A stretch of 64,000 nucleotides of DNA, taken from Catonia carolina. Lineage: Eukaryota > Arthropoda > Insecta > Hemiptera > Achilidae. The stretch covers positions 27,600,672-27,664,671 of the forward strand of contig JAQMRL010000003.1 of the NCBI GenBank assembly GCA_035578175.1, written 5' to 3'. The position numbers and the translations under genes are program-made. Below are positions 37,894 through 53,055 of the stretch, in pieces. The first letter of the stretch is position 1. Each line of letters opens with the position of its first letter. Under the pieces are notes generated by a model. That model ran no database searches. It was given only the letters and a program-made list of their open reading frames with translations, and was not told the DNA's origin.

Positions 37894-39788
37894 TAGTGTG
37901 ACTGATTGCCGTTAAAAGGGCACAATTTGTATTTTGCTCTTACTAAGTATAGTTCAGGTATACCTATTCTAAATTTCAGTTTGGTAATGCCGGCGATTCT
38001 ACTGGCGATTAGTTGACAAAAAAAACTTCAGAGACGTCCTTATTAGAATAAACTTTAAAATACAATGAAAAAATCACAATGTGTTACGTTCGTATAGTAG
38101 TGTTTGCATGGTAGCCGACAAAATAATGTCTTAAATTTAAGCAAGCTTGTATGTGACAACGCAATGTATTTTTGTGCTTCCTTTTTATGACTTTTTTATT
38201 TTCATACTGTGAAAAGCAGTATTAATATACTGCTGTTTCATACAATAAACCATAATCATTCCGTACTCGGAAGAACCTTAACAAGTTTAAAAATGTTTTT
38301 GGTAGGCGTTTTAATTCTGGAAAGTATAACATTTCAGTAGACGTTACTGATTATTATTCGGCCGTATCGTTAACTGGGCGGTGACAATGGGCGGATTTAT
38401 GTAAAAATGTAAGTCGACGTCACGCGCAGGAACAGTAGCGGACCAATCAGGAAGCTCGATACTGACAAATGACGTAATACTGATTGAGACTTTTTCATTG
38501 GTTGATAACGGATGACGTAGTGAACTATAATGAGCCCTCTGATTGGACAATATTAACCAATCAAAATGACGCCTAAGAAGACATCTGATTGGTTAGGTTT
38601 GGAGATTTTTCATTGGTTGAGAATACTACACTCTGATTGGTCCTATATTATATCTGCCTTTTACGTCACACGCGCGTTGTCGTCATTGTAGGCCGCCTTA
38701 CTGGCAAGACCTATATAATTATTTTTTTCTACTGTACATCAGTTATATTATATTTTAAAAGTATATATTCGGGTATGTTAAAGACACAAATAGTGCGAAA
38801 GAACTAAAAATTCGTTAAGTAACGCTCCCTAATTAGCGTTTTTATTTCTTGTTGATTATTTCTCTGTTGATTTAGGAACTGATAGTTAACTCAAGACGTA
38901 AAATGAAAATATACACGTTCTGCGCCAATAGAGTAAAACTCCAATCAGCAATTCATTCCTCCTTAAAAACCGTTAGAAAATTCATTGTGCATTTCTCTCT
39001 GTTCATTATAGCTATAGTCAAAATTCAAGCACAAAAATTATAATAACCCTTAGAAATAAAACTGTGCGTATTGATGTACTACGCCTATGCTATTTAAGGA
39101 AGATGTTGGTTTGAACATTAAATTTAATAAACTATTATCAGATTATATTTTTTGTACGATTAGTAAAATTAAATTTGTACGTTGTTTCATAACGACTTTG
39201 ATAACATCCTTTCTTACAAATCTGATTTTTCGAGTTACTTAAAAATAGGTAAATAATGAGATGTTAAATACTCGGCACGATTAAATTGATTTTTTAGATC
39301 ATTAGGGTAGAAGTTAGTACAAACATTTACAAGTTATCTGAAATAAACTGAAAAGTTAATTGGGTTACTTTTTTTGGTTTGGAACCGTATGTTTCAGTAG
39401 AAAAGTCATTTGATGAGCAAAGCAGGCCTTCTAAAACATTTTCAGTTCGTACCTTTTAATTGCGCCTTTCATATATTCACACTGCAAGGTCTAACTGTAT
39501 AATAATCTACTGTCATATGAAGAAGGTCTTAAAGTGTTTATTTCACCAGTACTTCTTATGTTGTTATAATGTTTTAATGGAAAATTGCTTCATTCGTGAA
39601 GAAAACAGAACAATTATTTTAGCCGTGGAAGTAGCAGTTAAAATTTAAAAAATATTTAACAGTTTAATGTTTCATATAGGCAATACTAATTTTCGCGTCA
39701 TAAAATAAAATAATGAAAATAACTGCCAATAAACGCGGAGATATGTCAAAAATATTGCCTAGAAATTTTTCATATCGTTAACCGTTTT
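37894..39788 (+). repeat. Monomer copy 21
   Basis: TATA box at 38712. Private changes: GATTATTATTCGG near 38350, TTCGTACC near 39446 and TTTTAATGG near 39573. Confidence 0.97.
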
Positions 39789-41685
39789 TAGTGTGACTGA
39801 TTGCCGTTAAAAGGGCACAATTTGTATTTTGCCTCTAACTAAGTATAGTTCAGGTATACCTATTCTAAATTTCAGTTTGGTAATGCCGGCGATTCTACTG
39901 GCGATTAGTTGACAAAAAAAACTTCAGAGACGTCCTTATTAGAATAAACTTTAAAATACAATGAAAAAATCACAATGTGTTACGTTCGTATAGTAGTGTT
40001 TGCATGGTAGCCGACAAAATAATGTCTTAAATTTAAGCAAGCTTGTATGTGACAACGCAATGTATTTTTGTGCTTCCTTTTTATGACTTTTTTATTTTCA
40101 TACTGTGAAAAGCAGTATTAATATACTGCTGTTTCATACAATAAACCATAATCATTCCGTACTCGGAAGAACCTTAACAAGTTTAAAAATGTTTTTGGTA
40201 GGCGTTTTAATTCTGGAAAGTATAACATTTCAGTAGACGTTACTGATTAATATTCGGCCGTATCGTTAACTGGGCGGTGACAATGGGCGGATTTATGTAA
40301 ACATGTAAGTCGACGTCACGCGCAGGAACAGTAGCGGACCAATCAGGAAGCTCGATACTGACAAATGACGTAATACTGATTGAGACTTTTTCATTGGTTG
40401 ATAACGGATGACGTAGTGAACTATAATGAGCCCTCTGATTGGACAATATTAATCAATCAAAATGACGCCTAAGAAGACATCTGATTGGTTAGGTTTGGAG
40501 ATTTTTCATTGGTTGAGAATACTACACTCTGATTGGTCCTATATTATATCTGCCTTTTACGTCACACGCGCGTTGTCGTCATTGTAGGCCGCCTTACTGG
40601 CAAGACCTATATAATTATTTTTTTCTACTGTACATCAGTTATAATTATATTTTAAAAGTATATATTCGGGTATGTTAAAGACACAAATAGTGCGAAAGAA
40701 CTAAAAATTCGTTAAGTAACGCTCCCTAATTAGCGTTTTTATTTCTTGTTGATTATTTCTCTGTTGATTTAGGAACTGATAGTTAACTCAAGACGTAAAA
40801 TGAAAATATACACGTTCTGCGCCAATAGAGTAAAACTCCAATCAGCAATTCATTCCTCCTTAAAAACCGTTAGAAAATTCATTGTGCATTTCTCTCTGTT
40901 CATTATAGCTATAGTCAAAATTCAAGCACAAAAATTATAATAACCCTTAGAAATAAAACTGTGCGTATTGATGTCCTACGCCTATGCTATTTAAGGAAGA
41001 TGTTGGTTTGAACATTAAATTTAATAAACTATTATCAGATTATATTTTTTGTACGATTAGTAAAATTAAATTTGTACGTTGTTTCATAACGACTTTGATA
41101 ACATCCTTTCTTACAAATCTGATTTTTCGAGTTACTTAAAAATAGGTAAATAATGAGATGTTAAATACTCGGCACGATTAAATTGATTTTTTAGATCATT
41201 AGGGTAGAAGTTAGTACAAACATTTACAAGTTATCTGAAATAAACTGAAAAGTTAATTGGGTTACTTTTTTTGGTTTGGAACCGTATGTTTCAGTAGAAA
41301 AGTCATTTGATGAGCAAAGCAGGCCTTCTAAAACATTTTCAGTTCGCACCTTTTAATTGCGCCTTTCATATATTCACACTGCAAGGTCTAACTGTATAAT
41401 AATCTACTGTCATATGAAGAAGGTCTTAAAGTGTTTATTTCACCAGTACTTCTTATGTTGTTATAATGTTTTAGTGGAAAATTGCTTCATTCGTGAAGAA
41501 AACAGAACAATTATTTTAGCCGTGGAAGTAGCAGTTGAAATTTAAAAAATATTTAACAGTTTAATGTTTCATATAGGCAATACTAATTTTTGCGTCATAA
41601 AATAAAATAATGAAAATAACTGCCAATAAACGCGGAGATATGTCAAAAATATTGCCTAGAAATTTTTCATATCGTTAACCGTTTT
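39789..41685 (+). repeat. Monomer copy 22 (two insertions, one CCAAT lost)
   Basis: TATA box at 40608. Length 1,897: one extra base in GCCTCTAACT near 39831 and one in TATAATTATA near 40640. AATCAATC near 40451 destroys the fourth CCAAT box. AACATGTAAG near 40299 and GTTGAAAT near 41534 are private. Confidence 0.97.
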
Positions 41686-43580
41686 TAGTGTGACTGATTG
41701 CCGTTAAAAGGGCACAATTTGTATTTTGCTCTTACTAAGTATAGTTCAGGTATACCTATTCTAAATTTCAGTTTGGTAATGCCGGCGATTCTACTGGCGA
41801 TTAGTTGACAAAAAAAACTTCAGAGACGTCCTTATTAGAATAAACTTTAAAATACAATGAAAAAATCACAATGTGTTACGTTCGTATAGTAGTGTTTGCA
41901 TGGTAGCCGACAAAATAATGTCTTAAATTTAAGCAAGCTTGTATGTGACAACGCAATGTATTTTTGTGCTTCCTTTTTATGACTTTTTTATTTTCATACT
42001 GTGAAAAGCAGTATTAATATACTGCTGTTTCATACAATAAACCATAATCATTCCGTACTCGGAAGAACCTTAACAAGTTTAAAAATGTTTTTGGTAGGCG
42101 TTTTAATTCTGGAAAGTATAACATTTCAGTAGACGTTACTGATTAATATTCGGCCGTATCGTTAACTGGGCGGTGACAATGGACGGATTTATGTAAAAAT
42201 TTAAGTCGACGTCACGCGCAGGAACAGTAGCGGACCAATCAGGAAGCTCGATACTGACAAATGACGTAATACTGATTGAGACTTTTTCATTGGTTGATAA
42301 CGGATGACGTAGTGAACTATAATGAGCCCTCTGATTGGACAATATTAACCAATCAAAATGACGCCTAAGAAGACATCTGATTGGTTAGGTTTGGAGATTT
42401 TTCATTGGTTGAGAATACTACACTCTGATTGGTCCTATATTATATCTGCCTTTTACGTCACACGCGCGTTGTCGTCATTGTAGGCCGCCTTACTGGCAAG
42501 ACCTATATAATTATTTTTTTCTACTGTACATCAGTTATATTATATTTTAAAAGTATATATTCGGGTATGTTAAAGACACAAATAGTGCGAAAGAACTAAA
42601 AATTCGTTAAGTAACGCTCCCTAATTAGCGTTTTTATTTCTTGTTGATTATTTCTCTGTTGATTTAGGAACTGATAGTTAACTCAAGACGTAAAATGAAA
42701 ATATACACGTTCTGCGCCAATAGAGTAAAACTCCAATCAGCAATTCATTCCTCCTTAAAAACCGTTAGAAAATTCATTGTGCATTTCTCTCTGTTCATTA
42801 TAGCTATAGTCAAAATTCAAGCACAAAAATTATAATAACCCTTAGAAATAAAACTGTGCGTATTGATGTACTACGCCTATGCTATTTAAGGAAGATGTTG
42901 GTTTGAACATTAAATTTAATAAACTATTATCAGATTATATTTTTTGTACGATTAGTAAAATTAAATTTGTACGTTGTTTCATAACGACTTTGATAACATC
43001 CTTTCTTACAAATCTGATTTTTCGAGTTACTTAAAAATAGGTAAATAATGAGATGTTAAATACTCGGCACGATTAAATTGATTTTTTAGATCATTAGGGT
43101 AGAAGTTAGTACAAACATTTACAAGTTATCTGAAATAAACTGAAAAGTTAATTGGGTTACTTTTTTTGGTTTGGAACCGTATGTTTCAGTAGAAAAGTCA
43201 TTTGATGAGCAAAGCAGGCCTTCTAAAACATTTTCAGTTCGCACCTTTTAATTGCGCCTTTCATATATTCACACTGCAAGGTCTAACTGTATAATAATCT
43301 ACTGTCATATGAAGAAGGTCTTAAAGTGTTTATTTCACCAGTACTTCTTATGTTGTTATAATGTTTTAGTGGAAAATTGCTTCATTCGTGAAGAAAACAG
43401 AACAATTATTTTAGCCGTGGAAGTAGCAGTTAAAATTTAAAAAATATTTAACAGTTTAATGTTTCATATAGGCAATACTAATTTTCGCGTCATAAAATAA
43501 AATAATGAAAATAACTGCCAATAAACGCGGAGATATGTCAAAAATATTGCCTAGAAATTTTTCATATCGTTAACCGTTTT
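41686..43580 (+). repeat. Monomer copy 23 (second GC box lost)
   Basis: TATA box at 42504. AATGGACGG near 42179 breaks the second GC box; otherwise close to consensus. Confidence 0.97.
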
Positions 43581-45475
43581 TAGTGTGACTGATTGCCGTT
43601 AAAAGGGCACAATTTGTATTTTGCTCTTACTAAGTATAGTTCAGGTATACCTATTCTAAATTTCAGTTTGGTAATGCCGGCGATTCTACTGGCGATTAGT
43701 TGACAAAAAAAACTTCAGAGACGTCCTTATTAGAATAAACTTTAAAATACAATGAAAAAATCACAATGTGTTACGTTCGTATAGTAGTGTTTGCATGGTA
43801 GCCGACAAAATAATGTCTTAAATTTAAGCAAGCTTGTATGTGACAACGCAATGTATTTTTGTGCTTCCTTTTTATGACTTTTTTATTTTCATACTGTGAA
43901 AAGCAGTATTAATATACTGCTGTTTCATACAATAAACCATAATCATTCCGTACTCGGAAGAACCTTAACAAGTTTAAAAATGTTTTTGGTAGGCGTTTTA
44001 ATTCTGGAAAGTATAACATTTCAGTAGACGTTACTGATTAATATTCGGCCGTATCGTTAACTGGGCGGTGACAATGGGCGGATTTATGTAAAAATTTAAG
44101 TCGACGTCACGCGCAGGAACAGTAGCGGACCAATCAGGAAGCTCGATACTGACAAATGACGAAATACTGATTGAGACTTTTTCATTGGTTGATAACGGAT
44201 GACGTAGTGAACTATAATGAGCCCTCTGATTGGACAATATTAACCAATCTAAATGACGCCTAAGAAGACATCTGATTGGTTAGGTTTGGAGATTTTTCAT
44301 TGGTTGAGAATACTACACTCTGATTGGTCCTATATTATATCTGCCTTTTACGTCACACGCGCGTTGTCGTCATTGTAGGCCGCCTTACTGGCAAGACCTA
44401 TATATTTATTTTTTTCTACTGTACATCAGTTATATTATATTTTAAAAGTATATATTCGGGTATGTTAAAGACACAAATAGTGCGAAAGAACTAAAAATTC
44501 GTTAAGTAACACTCCCTAATTAGCGTTTTTATTTCTTGTTGATTATTTCTCTGTTGATTTAGGAACTGATAGTTAACTCAAGACGTAAAATGAAAATATA
44601 CACGTTCTGCGCCAATTGAGTAAAACTCCAATCAGCATTTCATTCCTCCTTAAAAACCGTTAGAAAATTCATTGTGCATTTCTCTCTGTTCATTATAGCT
44701 ATAGTCAAAATTCAAGCACAAAAATTATAATAACCCTTAGAAATAAAACTGTGCGTATTGATGTACTACGCCTATGCTATTTAAGGAAGATGTTGGTTTG
44801 AACATTAAATTTAATAAACTATTATCAGATTATATTTTTTGTACGATTAGTAAAATTAAATTTGTACGTTGTTTCATAACGACTTTGATAACATCCTTTC
44901 TTACAAATCTGATTTTTCGAGTTACTTAAAAATAGGTAAATAATGAGATGTTAAATACTCGGCACGATTAAATTGATTTTTTAGATCATTAGGGTAGAAG
45001 TTAGTACAAACATTTACAAGTTATCTGAAATAAACTGAAAAGTTAATTGGGTTACTTTTTTTGGTTTGGAACCGTATGTTTCAGTAGAAAAGTCATTTGA
45101 TGAGCAAAGCAGGCCTTCTAAAACATTTTCAGTTCGCACCTTTTAATTGCGCCTTTCATATATTCACACTGCAAGGTCTAACTGTATAATAATCTACTGT
45201 CATATGAAGAAGGTCTTAAAGTGTTTATTTCACCAGTACTTCTTATGTTGTTATAATGTTTTAGTGGAAAATTGCTTCATTCGTGAAGAAAACAGAACAA
45301 TTATTTTAGCCGTGGAAGTAGCAGTTAAAATTTAAAAAATATTTAACAGTTTAATGTTTCATATAGGCAATACTAATTTTCGCGTCATAAAATAAAATAA
45401 TGAAAATAACTGCCAATAAACGCGGAGATATGTCAAAAATATTGCCTAGAAATTTTTCATATCGTTAACCGTTTT
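43581..45475 (+). repeat. Monomer copy 24 (subtype B)
   Basis: TATA box at 44399 reads TATATAT. Subtype B marks: TGACGAAA at 44157 (second CRE weakened), CCAATCTAAA near 44245 and GCATTTCAT near 44636. TGA interrupts the 46-residue frame at 44617. TAACACTCCC near 44508 recurs in copy 33. Confidence 0.97.
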
Positions 45476-47370
45476 TAGTGTGACTGATTGCCGTTAAAAG
45501 GGCACAATTTGTATTTTGCTCTTACTAAGTATAGTTCAGGTATACCTATTCTAAATTTCAGTTTGGTAATGCCGGCGATTCTACTGGCGATTAGTTGACA
45601 AAAAAAACTTCAGAGACGTCCTTATTAGAATAAACTTTAAAATACAATGAAAAAATCACAATGTGTTACGTTCGTATAGTAGTGTTTGCATGGTAGCCGA
45701 CAAAATAATGTCTTAAATTTAAGCAAGCTTGTATGTGACAACGCAATGTATTTTTGTGCTTCCTTTTTATGACTTTTTTATTTTCATACTGTGAAAAGCA
45801 GTATTAATATACTGCTGTTTCATACAATAAACCATAATCATTCCGTACTCGGAAGAACCTTAACAAGTTTAAAAATGTTTTTGGTAGGCGTTTTAATTCT
45901 GGAAAGTATAACATTTCAGTAGACGTTACTGATTAATATTCGGCCGTATCGTTAACTGGGCGGTGACAATGGGCGGATTTATGTAAAAATTTAAGTCGAC
46001 GTCACGCGCAGGAACAGTAGCGGACCAATCAGGAAGCTCGATACTGACAAATGACGAAATACTGATTGAGACTTTTTCATTGGTTGATAACGGATGACGT
46101 AGTGAACTATAATGAGCCCTCTGATTGGACAATATTAACCAATCTAAATGACGCCTAAGAAGACATCTGATTGGTTAGGTTTGGAGATTTTTCATTGGTT
46201 GAGAATACTACACTCTGATTGGTCCTATATTATATCTGCCTTTTACGTCACACGCGCGTTGTCGTCATTGTAGGCCGCCTTACTGGCAAGACCTATATAT
46301 TTATTTTTTTCTACTGTACATCAGTTATATTATATTTTAAAAGTATATATTCGGGTATGTTAAAGACACAAATAGTGCGAAAGAACTAAAAATTCGTTAA
46401 GTAACGCTCCCTAATTAGCGTTTTTATTTCTTGTTGATTATTTCTCTGTTGATTTAGGAACTGATAGTTAACTCAAGACGTAAAATGAAAATATACACGT
46501 TCTGCGCCAATTGAGTAAAACTCCAATCAGCATTTCATTCCTCCTTAAAAACCGTTAGAAAATTCATTGTGCATTTCTCTCTGTTCATTATAGCTATAGT
46601 CAAAATTCAAGCACAAAAATTATAATAACCCTTAGAAATAAAACTGTGCGTATTGATGTACTACGCCTATGCTATTTAAGGAAGATGTTGGTTTGAACAT
46701 TAAATTTAATAAACTATTATCAGATTATATTTTTTGTACGATTAGTAAAATTAAATTTGTACGTTGTTTCATAACGACTTTGATAACATCCTTTCTTACA
46801 AATCTGATTTTTCGAGTTACTTAAAAATAGGTAAATAATGAGATGTTAAATACTCGGCACGATTAAATTGATTTTTTAGATCATTAGGGTAGAAGTTAGT
46901 ACAAACATTTACAAGTTATCTGAAATAAACTGAAAAGTTAATTGGGTTACTTTTTTTGGTTTGGAACCGTATGTTTCAGTAGAAAAGTCATTTGATGAGC
47001 AAAGCAGGCCTTCTAAAACATTTTCAGTTCGCACCTTTTAATTGCGCCTTTCATATATTCACACTGCAAGGTCTAACTGTATAATAATCTACTGTCATAT
47101 GAAGAAGGTCTTAAAGTGTTTATTTCACCAGTACTTCTTATGTTGTTATAATGTTTTAGTGGAAAATTGCTTCATTCGTGAAGAAAACAGAACAATTATT
47201 TTAGCCGTGGAAGTAGCAGTTAAAATTTAAAAAATATTTAACAGTTTAATGTTTCATATAGGCAATACTAATTTTCGCGTCATAAAATAAAATAATGAAA
47301 ATAACTGCCAATAAACGCGGAGATATGTCAAAAATATTGCCTAGAAATTTTTCATATCGTTAACCGTTTT
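45476..47370 (+). repeat. Monomer copy 25 (subtype B)
   Basis: TATA box at 46294 (TATATAT). Same marks as copy 24, including the TGA at 46512, but it keeps the consensus TAACGCTCCC. Almost identical to its neighbour. Confidence 0.97.
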
Positions 47371-49265
47371 TAGTGTGACTGATTGCCGTTAAAAGGGCAC
47401 AATTTGTATTTTGCTCTTACTAAGTATAGTTCAGGTATACCTATTCTAAATTTCAGTTTGGTAATGCCGGCGATTCTACTGGCGATTAGTTGACAAAAAA
47501 AACTTCAGAGACGTCCTTATTAGAATAAACTTTAAAATACAATGAAAAAATCACAATGTGTTACGTTCGTATAGTAGTGTTTGCATGGTAGCCGACAAAA
47601 TAATGTCTTAAATTTAAGCAAGCTTGTATGTGACAACGCAATGTATTTTTGTGCTTCCTTTTTATGACTTTTTTATTTTCATACTGTGAAAAGCAGTATT
47701 AATATACTGCTGTTTCATACAATAAACCATAATCATTCCGTACTCGGAAGAACCTTAACAAGTTTAAAAATGTTTTTGGTAGGCGTTTTAATTCTGGAAA
47801 GTATAACATTTCAGTAGACGTTACTGATTAATATTCGGCCGTATCGTTTACTGGGCGGTGACAATGGGCGGATTTATGTAAAAATTTAAGTCGACGTCAC
47901 GCGCAGGAACAGTAGCGGACCAATCAGGAAGCTCGATACTGACAAATGACGTAATACTGATTGAGACTTTTTCATTGGTTGATAACGGATGACGTAGTGA
48001 ACTATAATGAGCCCTCTGATTGGACAATATTAACCAATCAAAATGACGCCTAAGAAGACATCTGATTGATTAGGTTTGGAGATTTTTCATTGGTTGAGAA
48101 TACTACACTCTGATTGGTCCTATATTATATCTGCCTTTTACGTCACACGCGCGTTGTCGTCATTGTAGGCCGCCTTACTGGCAAGACCTATATAATTATT
48201 TTTTTCTACTGTACATCAGTTATATTATATTTTAAAAGTATATATTCGGGTATGTTAAAGACACAAATAGTGCGAAAGAACTAAAAATTCGTTAAGTAAC
48301 GCTCCCTAATTAGCGTTTTTATTTCTTGTTGATTATTTCTCTGTTGATTTAGGAACTGATAGTTAACTCAAGACGTAAAATGAAAATATACACGTTCTGC
48401 GCCAATAGAGTAAAACTCCAATCAGCATTTCATTCCTCCTTAAAAACCGTTAGAAAATTCATTGTGCATTTCTCTCTGTTCATTATAGCTATAGTCAAAA
48501 TTCAAGCACAAAAATTATAATAACCCTTAGAAATAAAACTGTGCGTATTGATGTACTACGCCTATGCTATTTAAGGAAGATGTTGGTTTGAACATTAAAT
48601 TTAATAAACTATTATCAGATTATATTTTTTGTACGATTAGTAAAATTAAATTTGTACGTTGTTTCATAACGACTTTGATAACATCCTTTCTTACAAATCT
48701 GATTTTTCGAGTTACTTAAAAATAGGTAAATAATGAGATGTTAAATACTCGGCACGATTAAATTGATTTTTTAGATCATTAGGGTAGAAGTTAGTACAAA
48801 CATTTACAAGTTATCTGAAATAAACTGAAAAGTTAATTGGGTTACTTTTTTTGGTTTGGAACCGTATGTTTCAGTAGAAAAGTCATTTGATGAGCAAAGC
48901 AGGCCTTCTAAAACATTTTCAGTTCGCACCTTTCAATTGCGCCTTTCATATATTCACACTGCAAGGTCTAACTGTATAATAATCTACTGTCATATGAAGT
49001 AGGTCTTAAAGTGTTTATTTCACCAGTACTTCTTATGTTGTTATAATGTTTTAGTGGAAAATTGCTTCATTCGTGAAGAAAACAGAACAATTATTTTAGC
49101 CGTGGAAGTAGGAGTTAAAATTTAAAAAATATTTAACAGTTTAAAGTTTCATATAGGCAATACTAATTTTCGCGTCATAAAATAAAATAATGAAAATAAC
49201 TGCCAATAAACGCGGAGATATGTCAAAAATATTGCCTAGAAATTTTTCATATCGTTAACCGTTTT
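47371..49265 (+). repeat. Monomer copy 26 (subtype A)
   Basis: TATA box at 48189. Shares CGTTTACTGG near 47845, ATGAAGTAGG near 48994, GTAGGAGTT near 49108 and TTAAAGTTTC near 49141 with copy 30. The fifth CCAAT box is lost (ATTGA at 48065) in this copy only. Confidence 0.97.
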
Positions 49266-51160
49266 TAGTGTGACTGATTGCCGTTAAAAGGGCACAATTT
49301 GTATTTTGCTCTTACTAAGTATAGTTCAGGTATACCTATTCTAAATTTCAGTTTGGTAATGCCGGCGATTCTACTGGCGATTAGTTGACAAAAAAAACTT
49401 CAGAGACGTCCTTATTAGAATAAACTTTAAAATACAATGAAAAAATCACAATGTGTTACGTTCGTATAGTAGTGTTTGCATGGTAGCCGACAAAATAATG
49501 TCTTAAATTTAAGCAAGCTTGTATGTGACAACGCAATGTATTTTTGTGCTTCCTTTTTATGACTTTTTTATTTTCATACTGTGAAAAGCAGTATTAATAT
49601 ACTGCTGTTTCATACAATAAACCATAATCATTCCGTACTCGGAAGAACCTTAACAAGTTTAAAAATGTTTTTGGTAGGCGTTTTAATTCTGGAAAGTATA
49701 ACATTTCAGTAGACGTTACTGATTAATATTCGGCCGTATCGTTAACTGGGCGGTGACAATGGGCGGATTTATGTAAAAATTTAAGTCGACGTCACGCGCA
49801 GGAACAGTAGCGGACCAATCAGGAAGCTCGATACTGACAAATGACGAAATACTGATTGAGACTTTTTCATTGGTTGATAACGGATGACGTAGTGAACTAT
49901 AATGAGCCCTCTGATTGGACAATATTAACCAATCTAAATGACGCCTAAGAAGACATCTGATTGGTTAGGTTTGGAGATATTTCATTGGTTGAGAATACTA
50001 CACTCTGATTGGTCCTATATTATATCTGCCTTTTACGTCACACGCGCGTTGTCGTCATTGTAGGCCGCCTTACTGGCAAGACCTATATATTTATTTTTTT
50101 CTACTGTACATCAGTTATATTATATTTTAAAAGTATATATTCGGGTATGTTAAAGACACAAATAGTGCGAAAGAACTAAAAATTCGTTAAGTAACGCTCC
50201 CTAATTAGCGTTTTTATTTCTTGTTGATTATTTCTCTGTTGATTTAGGAACTGATAGTTAACTCAAGACGTAAAATGAAAATATACACGTTCTGCGCCAA
50301 TAGAGTAAAACTCCAATCAGCATTTCATTCCTCCTTAAAAACCGTTAGAAAATTCATTGTGCATTTCTCTCTGTTCATTATAGCTATAGTCAAAATTCAA
50401 GCACAAAAATTATAATAACCCTTAGAAATAAAACTGTGCGTATTGATGTACTACGCCTATGCTATTTAAGGAAGATGTTGGTTTGAACATTAAATTTAAT
50501 AAACTATTATCAGATTATATTTTTTGTACGATTAGTAAAATTAAATTTGTACGTTGTTTCATAACGACTTTGATAACATCCTTTCTTACAAATCTGATTT
50601 TTCGAGTTACTTAAAAATAGGTAAATAATGAGATGTTAAATACTCGGCACGATTAAATTGATTTTTTAGATCATTAGGGTAGAAGTTAGTACAAACATTT
50701 ACAAGTTATCTGAAATAAACTGAAAAGTTAATTGGGTTACTTTTTTTGGTTTGGAACCGTATGTTTCAGTAGAAAAGTCATTTGATGAGCAAAGCAGGCC
50801 TTCTAAAACATTTTCAGTTCGCACCTTTTAATTGCGCCTTTCATATATTCACACTGCAAGGTCTAACTGTATAATAATCTACTGTCATATGAAGAAGGTC
50901 TTAAAGTGTTTATTTCACCAGTACTTCTTATGTTGTTATAATGTTTTAGTGGAAAATTGCTTCATTCGTGAAGAAAACAGAACAATTATTTTAGCCGTGG
51001 AAGTAGCAGTTAAAATTTAAAAAATATTTAACAGTTTAATGTTTCATATAGGCAATACTAATTTTCGCGTCATAAAATAAAATAATGAAAATAACTGCCA
51101 ATAAACGCGGAGATATGTCAAAAATATTGCCTAGAAATTTTTCATATCGTTAACCGTTTT
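49266..51160 (+). repeat. Monomer copy 27 (subtype B)
   Basis: TATA box at 50084 (TATATAT). Subtype B marks plus GAGATATTTC near 49974, shared only with copy 29. The 46-residue frame is intact here. Confidence 0.97.
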
Positions 51161-53055
51161 TAGTGTGACTGATTGCCGTTAAAAGGGCACAATTTGTATT
51201 TTGCTCTTACTAAGTATAGTTCAGGTATACCTATTCTAAATTTCAGTTTGGTAATGCCGGCGATTCTACTGGCGATTAGTTGACAAAAAAAACTTCAGAG
51301 ACGTCCTTATTAGAATAAACTTTAAAATACAATGAAAAAATCACAATGTGTTACGTTCGTATAGTAGTGTTTGCATGGTAGCCGACAAAATAATGTCTTA
51401 AATTTAAGCAAGCTTGTATGTGACAACGCAATGTATTTTTGTGCTTCCTTTTTATGACTTTTTTATTTTCATACTGTGAAAAGCAGTATTAATATACTGC
51501 TGTTTCATACAATAAACCATAATCATTCCGTACTCGGAAGAACCTTAACAAGTTTAAAAATGTTTTTGGTAGGCGTTTTAATTCTGGAAAGTATAACATT
51601 TCAGTAGACGTTACTGATTAATATTCGGCCGTATCGTTAACTGGGCGGTGACAATGGGCGGATTTATGTAAAAATGTAAGTCGACGTCACGCGCAGGAAC
51701 AGTAGCGGACCAATCAGGAAGCTCGATACTGACAAATGACGTAATACTGATTGAGACTTTTTCATTGGTTGATAACGGATGACGTAGTGAACTATAATGA
51801 GCCCTCTGATTGGACAATATTAACCAATCAAAATGACGCCTAAGAAGACATCTGAATGGTTAGGTTTGGAGATTTTTCATTGGTTGAGAATACTACACTC
51901 TGATTGGTCCTATATTATATCTGCCTTTTACGTCACACGCGCGTTGTCGTCATTGTAGGCCGCCTTACTGGCAAGACCTATATAATTATTTTTTTCTACT
52001 GTACATCAGTTATATTATATTTTAAAAGTATATATTCGGGTATGTTAAAGACATAAATAGTGCGAAAGAACTAAAAATTCGTTAAGTAACGCTCCCTAAT
52101 TAGCGTTTTTATTTCTTGTTGATTATTTCTCTGTTGATTTAGGAACTGATAGTTAACTCAAGACGTAAAATGAAAATATACACGTTCTGCGCCAATAGAG
52201 TAAAACTCCAATCAGCATTTCATTCCTCCTTAAAAACCGTTAGAAAATTCATTGTGCATTTCTCTCTGTTCATTATAGCTATAGTCAAAATTCAAGCACA
52301 AAAATTATAATAACCCTTAGAAATAAAACTGTGCGTATTGATGTACTACGCTTATGCTATTTAAGGAAGATGTTGGTTTGAACATTAAATTTAATAAACT
52401 ATTATGAGATTATATTTTTTGTACGATTAGTAAAATTAAATTTGTACGTTGTTTCATAACGACTTTGATAACATCCTTTCTTACAAATCTGATTTTTCGA
52501 GTTACTTAAAAATAGGTAAATAATGAGATGTTAAATACTCGGCACGATTAAATTGATTTTTTAGATCATTAGGGTAGAAGTTAGTACAAACATTTACAAG
52601 TTATCTGAAATAAACTGAAAAGTTAATTGGGTTACTTTTTTTGGTTTGGAACCGTATGTTTCAGTAGAAAAGTCATTTGATGAGCAAAGCAGGCCTTCTA
52701 AAACATTTTCAGTTCGCACCTTTTAATTGCGCCTTTCATATATTCACACTGCAAGGTCTAACTGTATAATAATCTACTGTCATATGAAGAAGGTCTTAAA
52801 GTGTTTATTTCACCAGTACTTCTTATGTTGTTATAATGTTTTAGTGGAAAATTGCTTCATTCGTGAAGAAAACAGAACAATTATTTTAGCCGTGGAAGTA
52901 GCAGTTAAAATTTAAAAAATATTTAACAGTTTAATGTTTCATATAGGCAATACTAATTTTCGCGTCATAAAATAAAATAATGAAAATAACTGCCAATAAA
53001 CGCGGAGATATGTCAAAAATATTGCCTAGAAATTTTTCATATCGTTAACCGTTTT
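51161..53055 (+). repeat. Monomer copy 28 (subtype C)
   Basis: TATA box at 51979. AATGG at 51855 removes the fifth CCAAT box. Shares this with copy 31, along with ACGCTTATG near 52348 and ATTATGAGAT near 52401. GACATAAAT near 52049 is private. Confidence 0.97.
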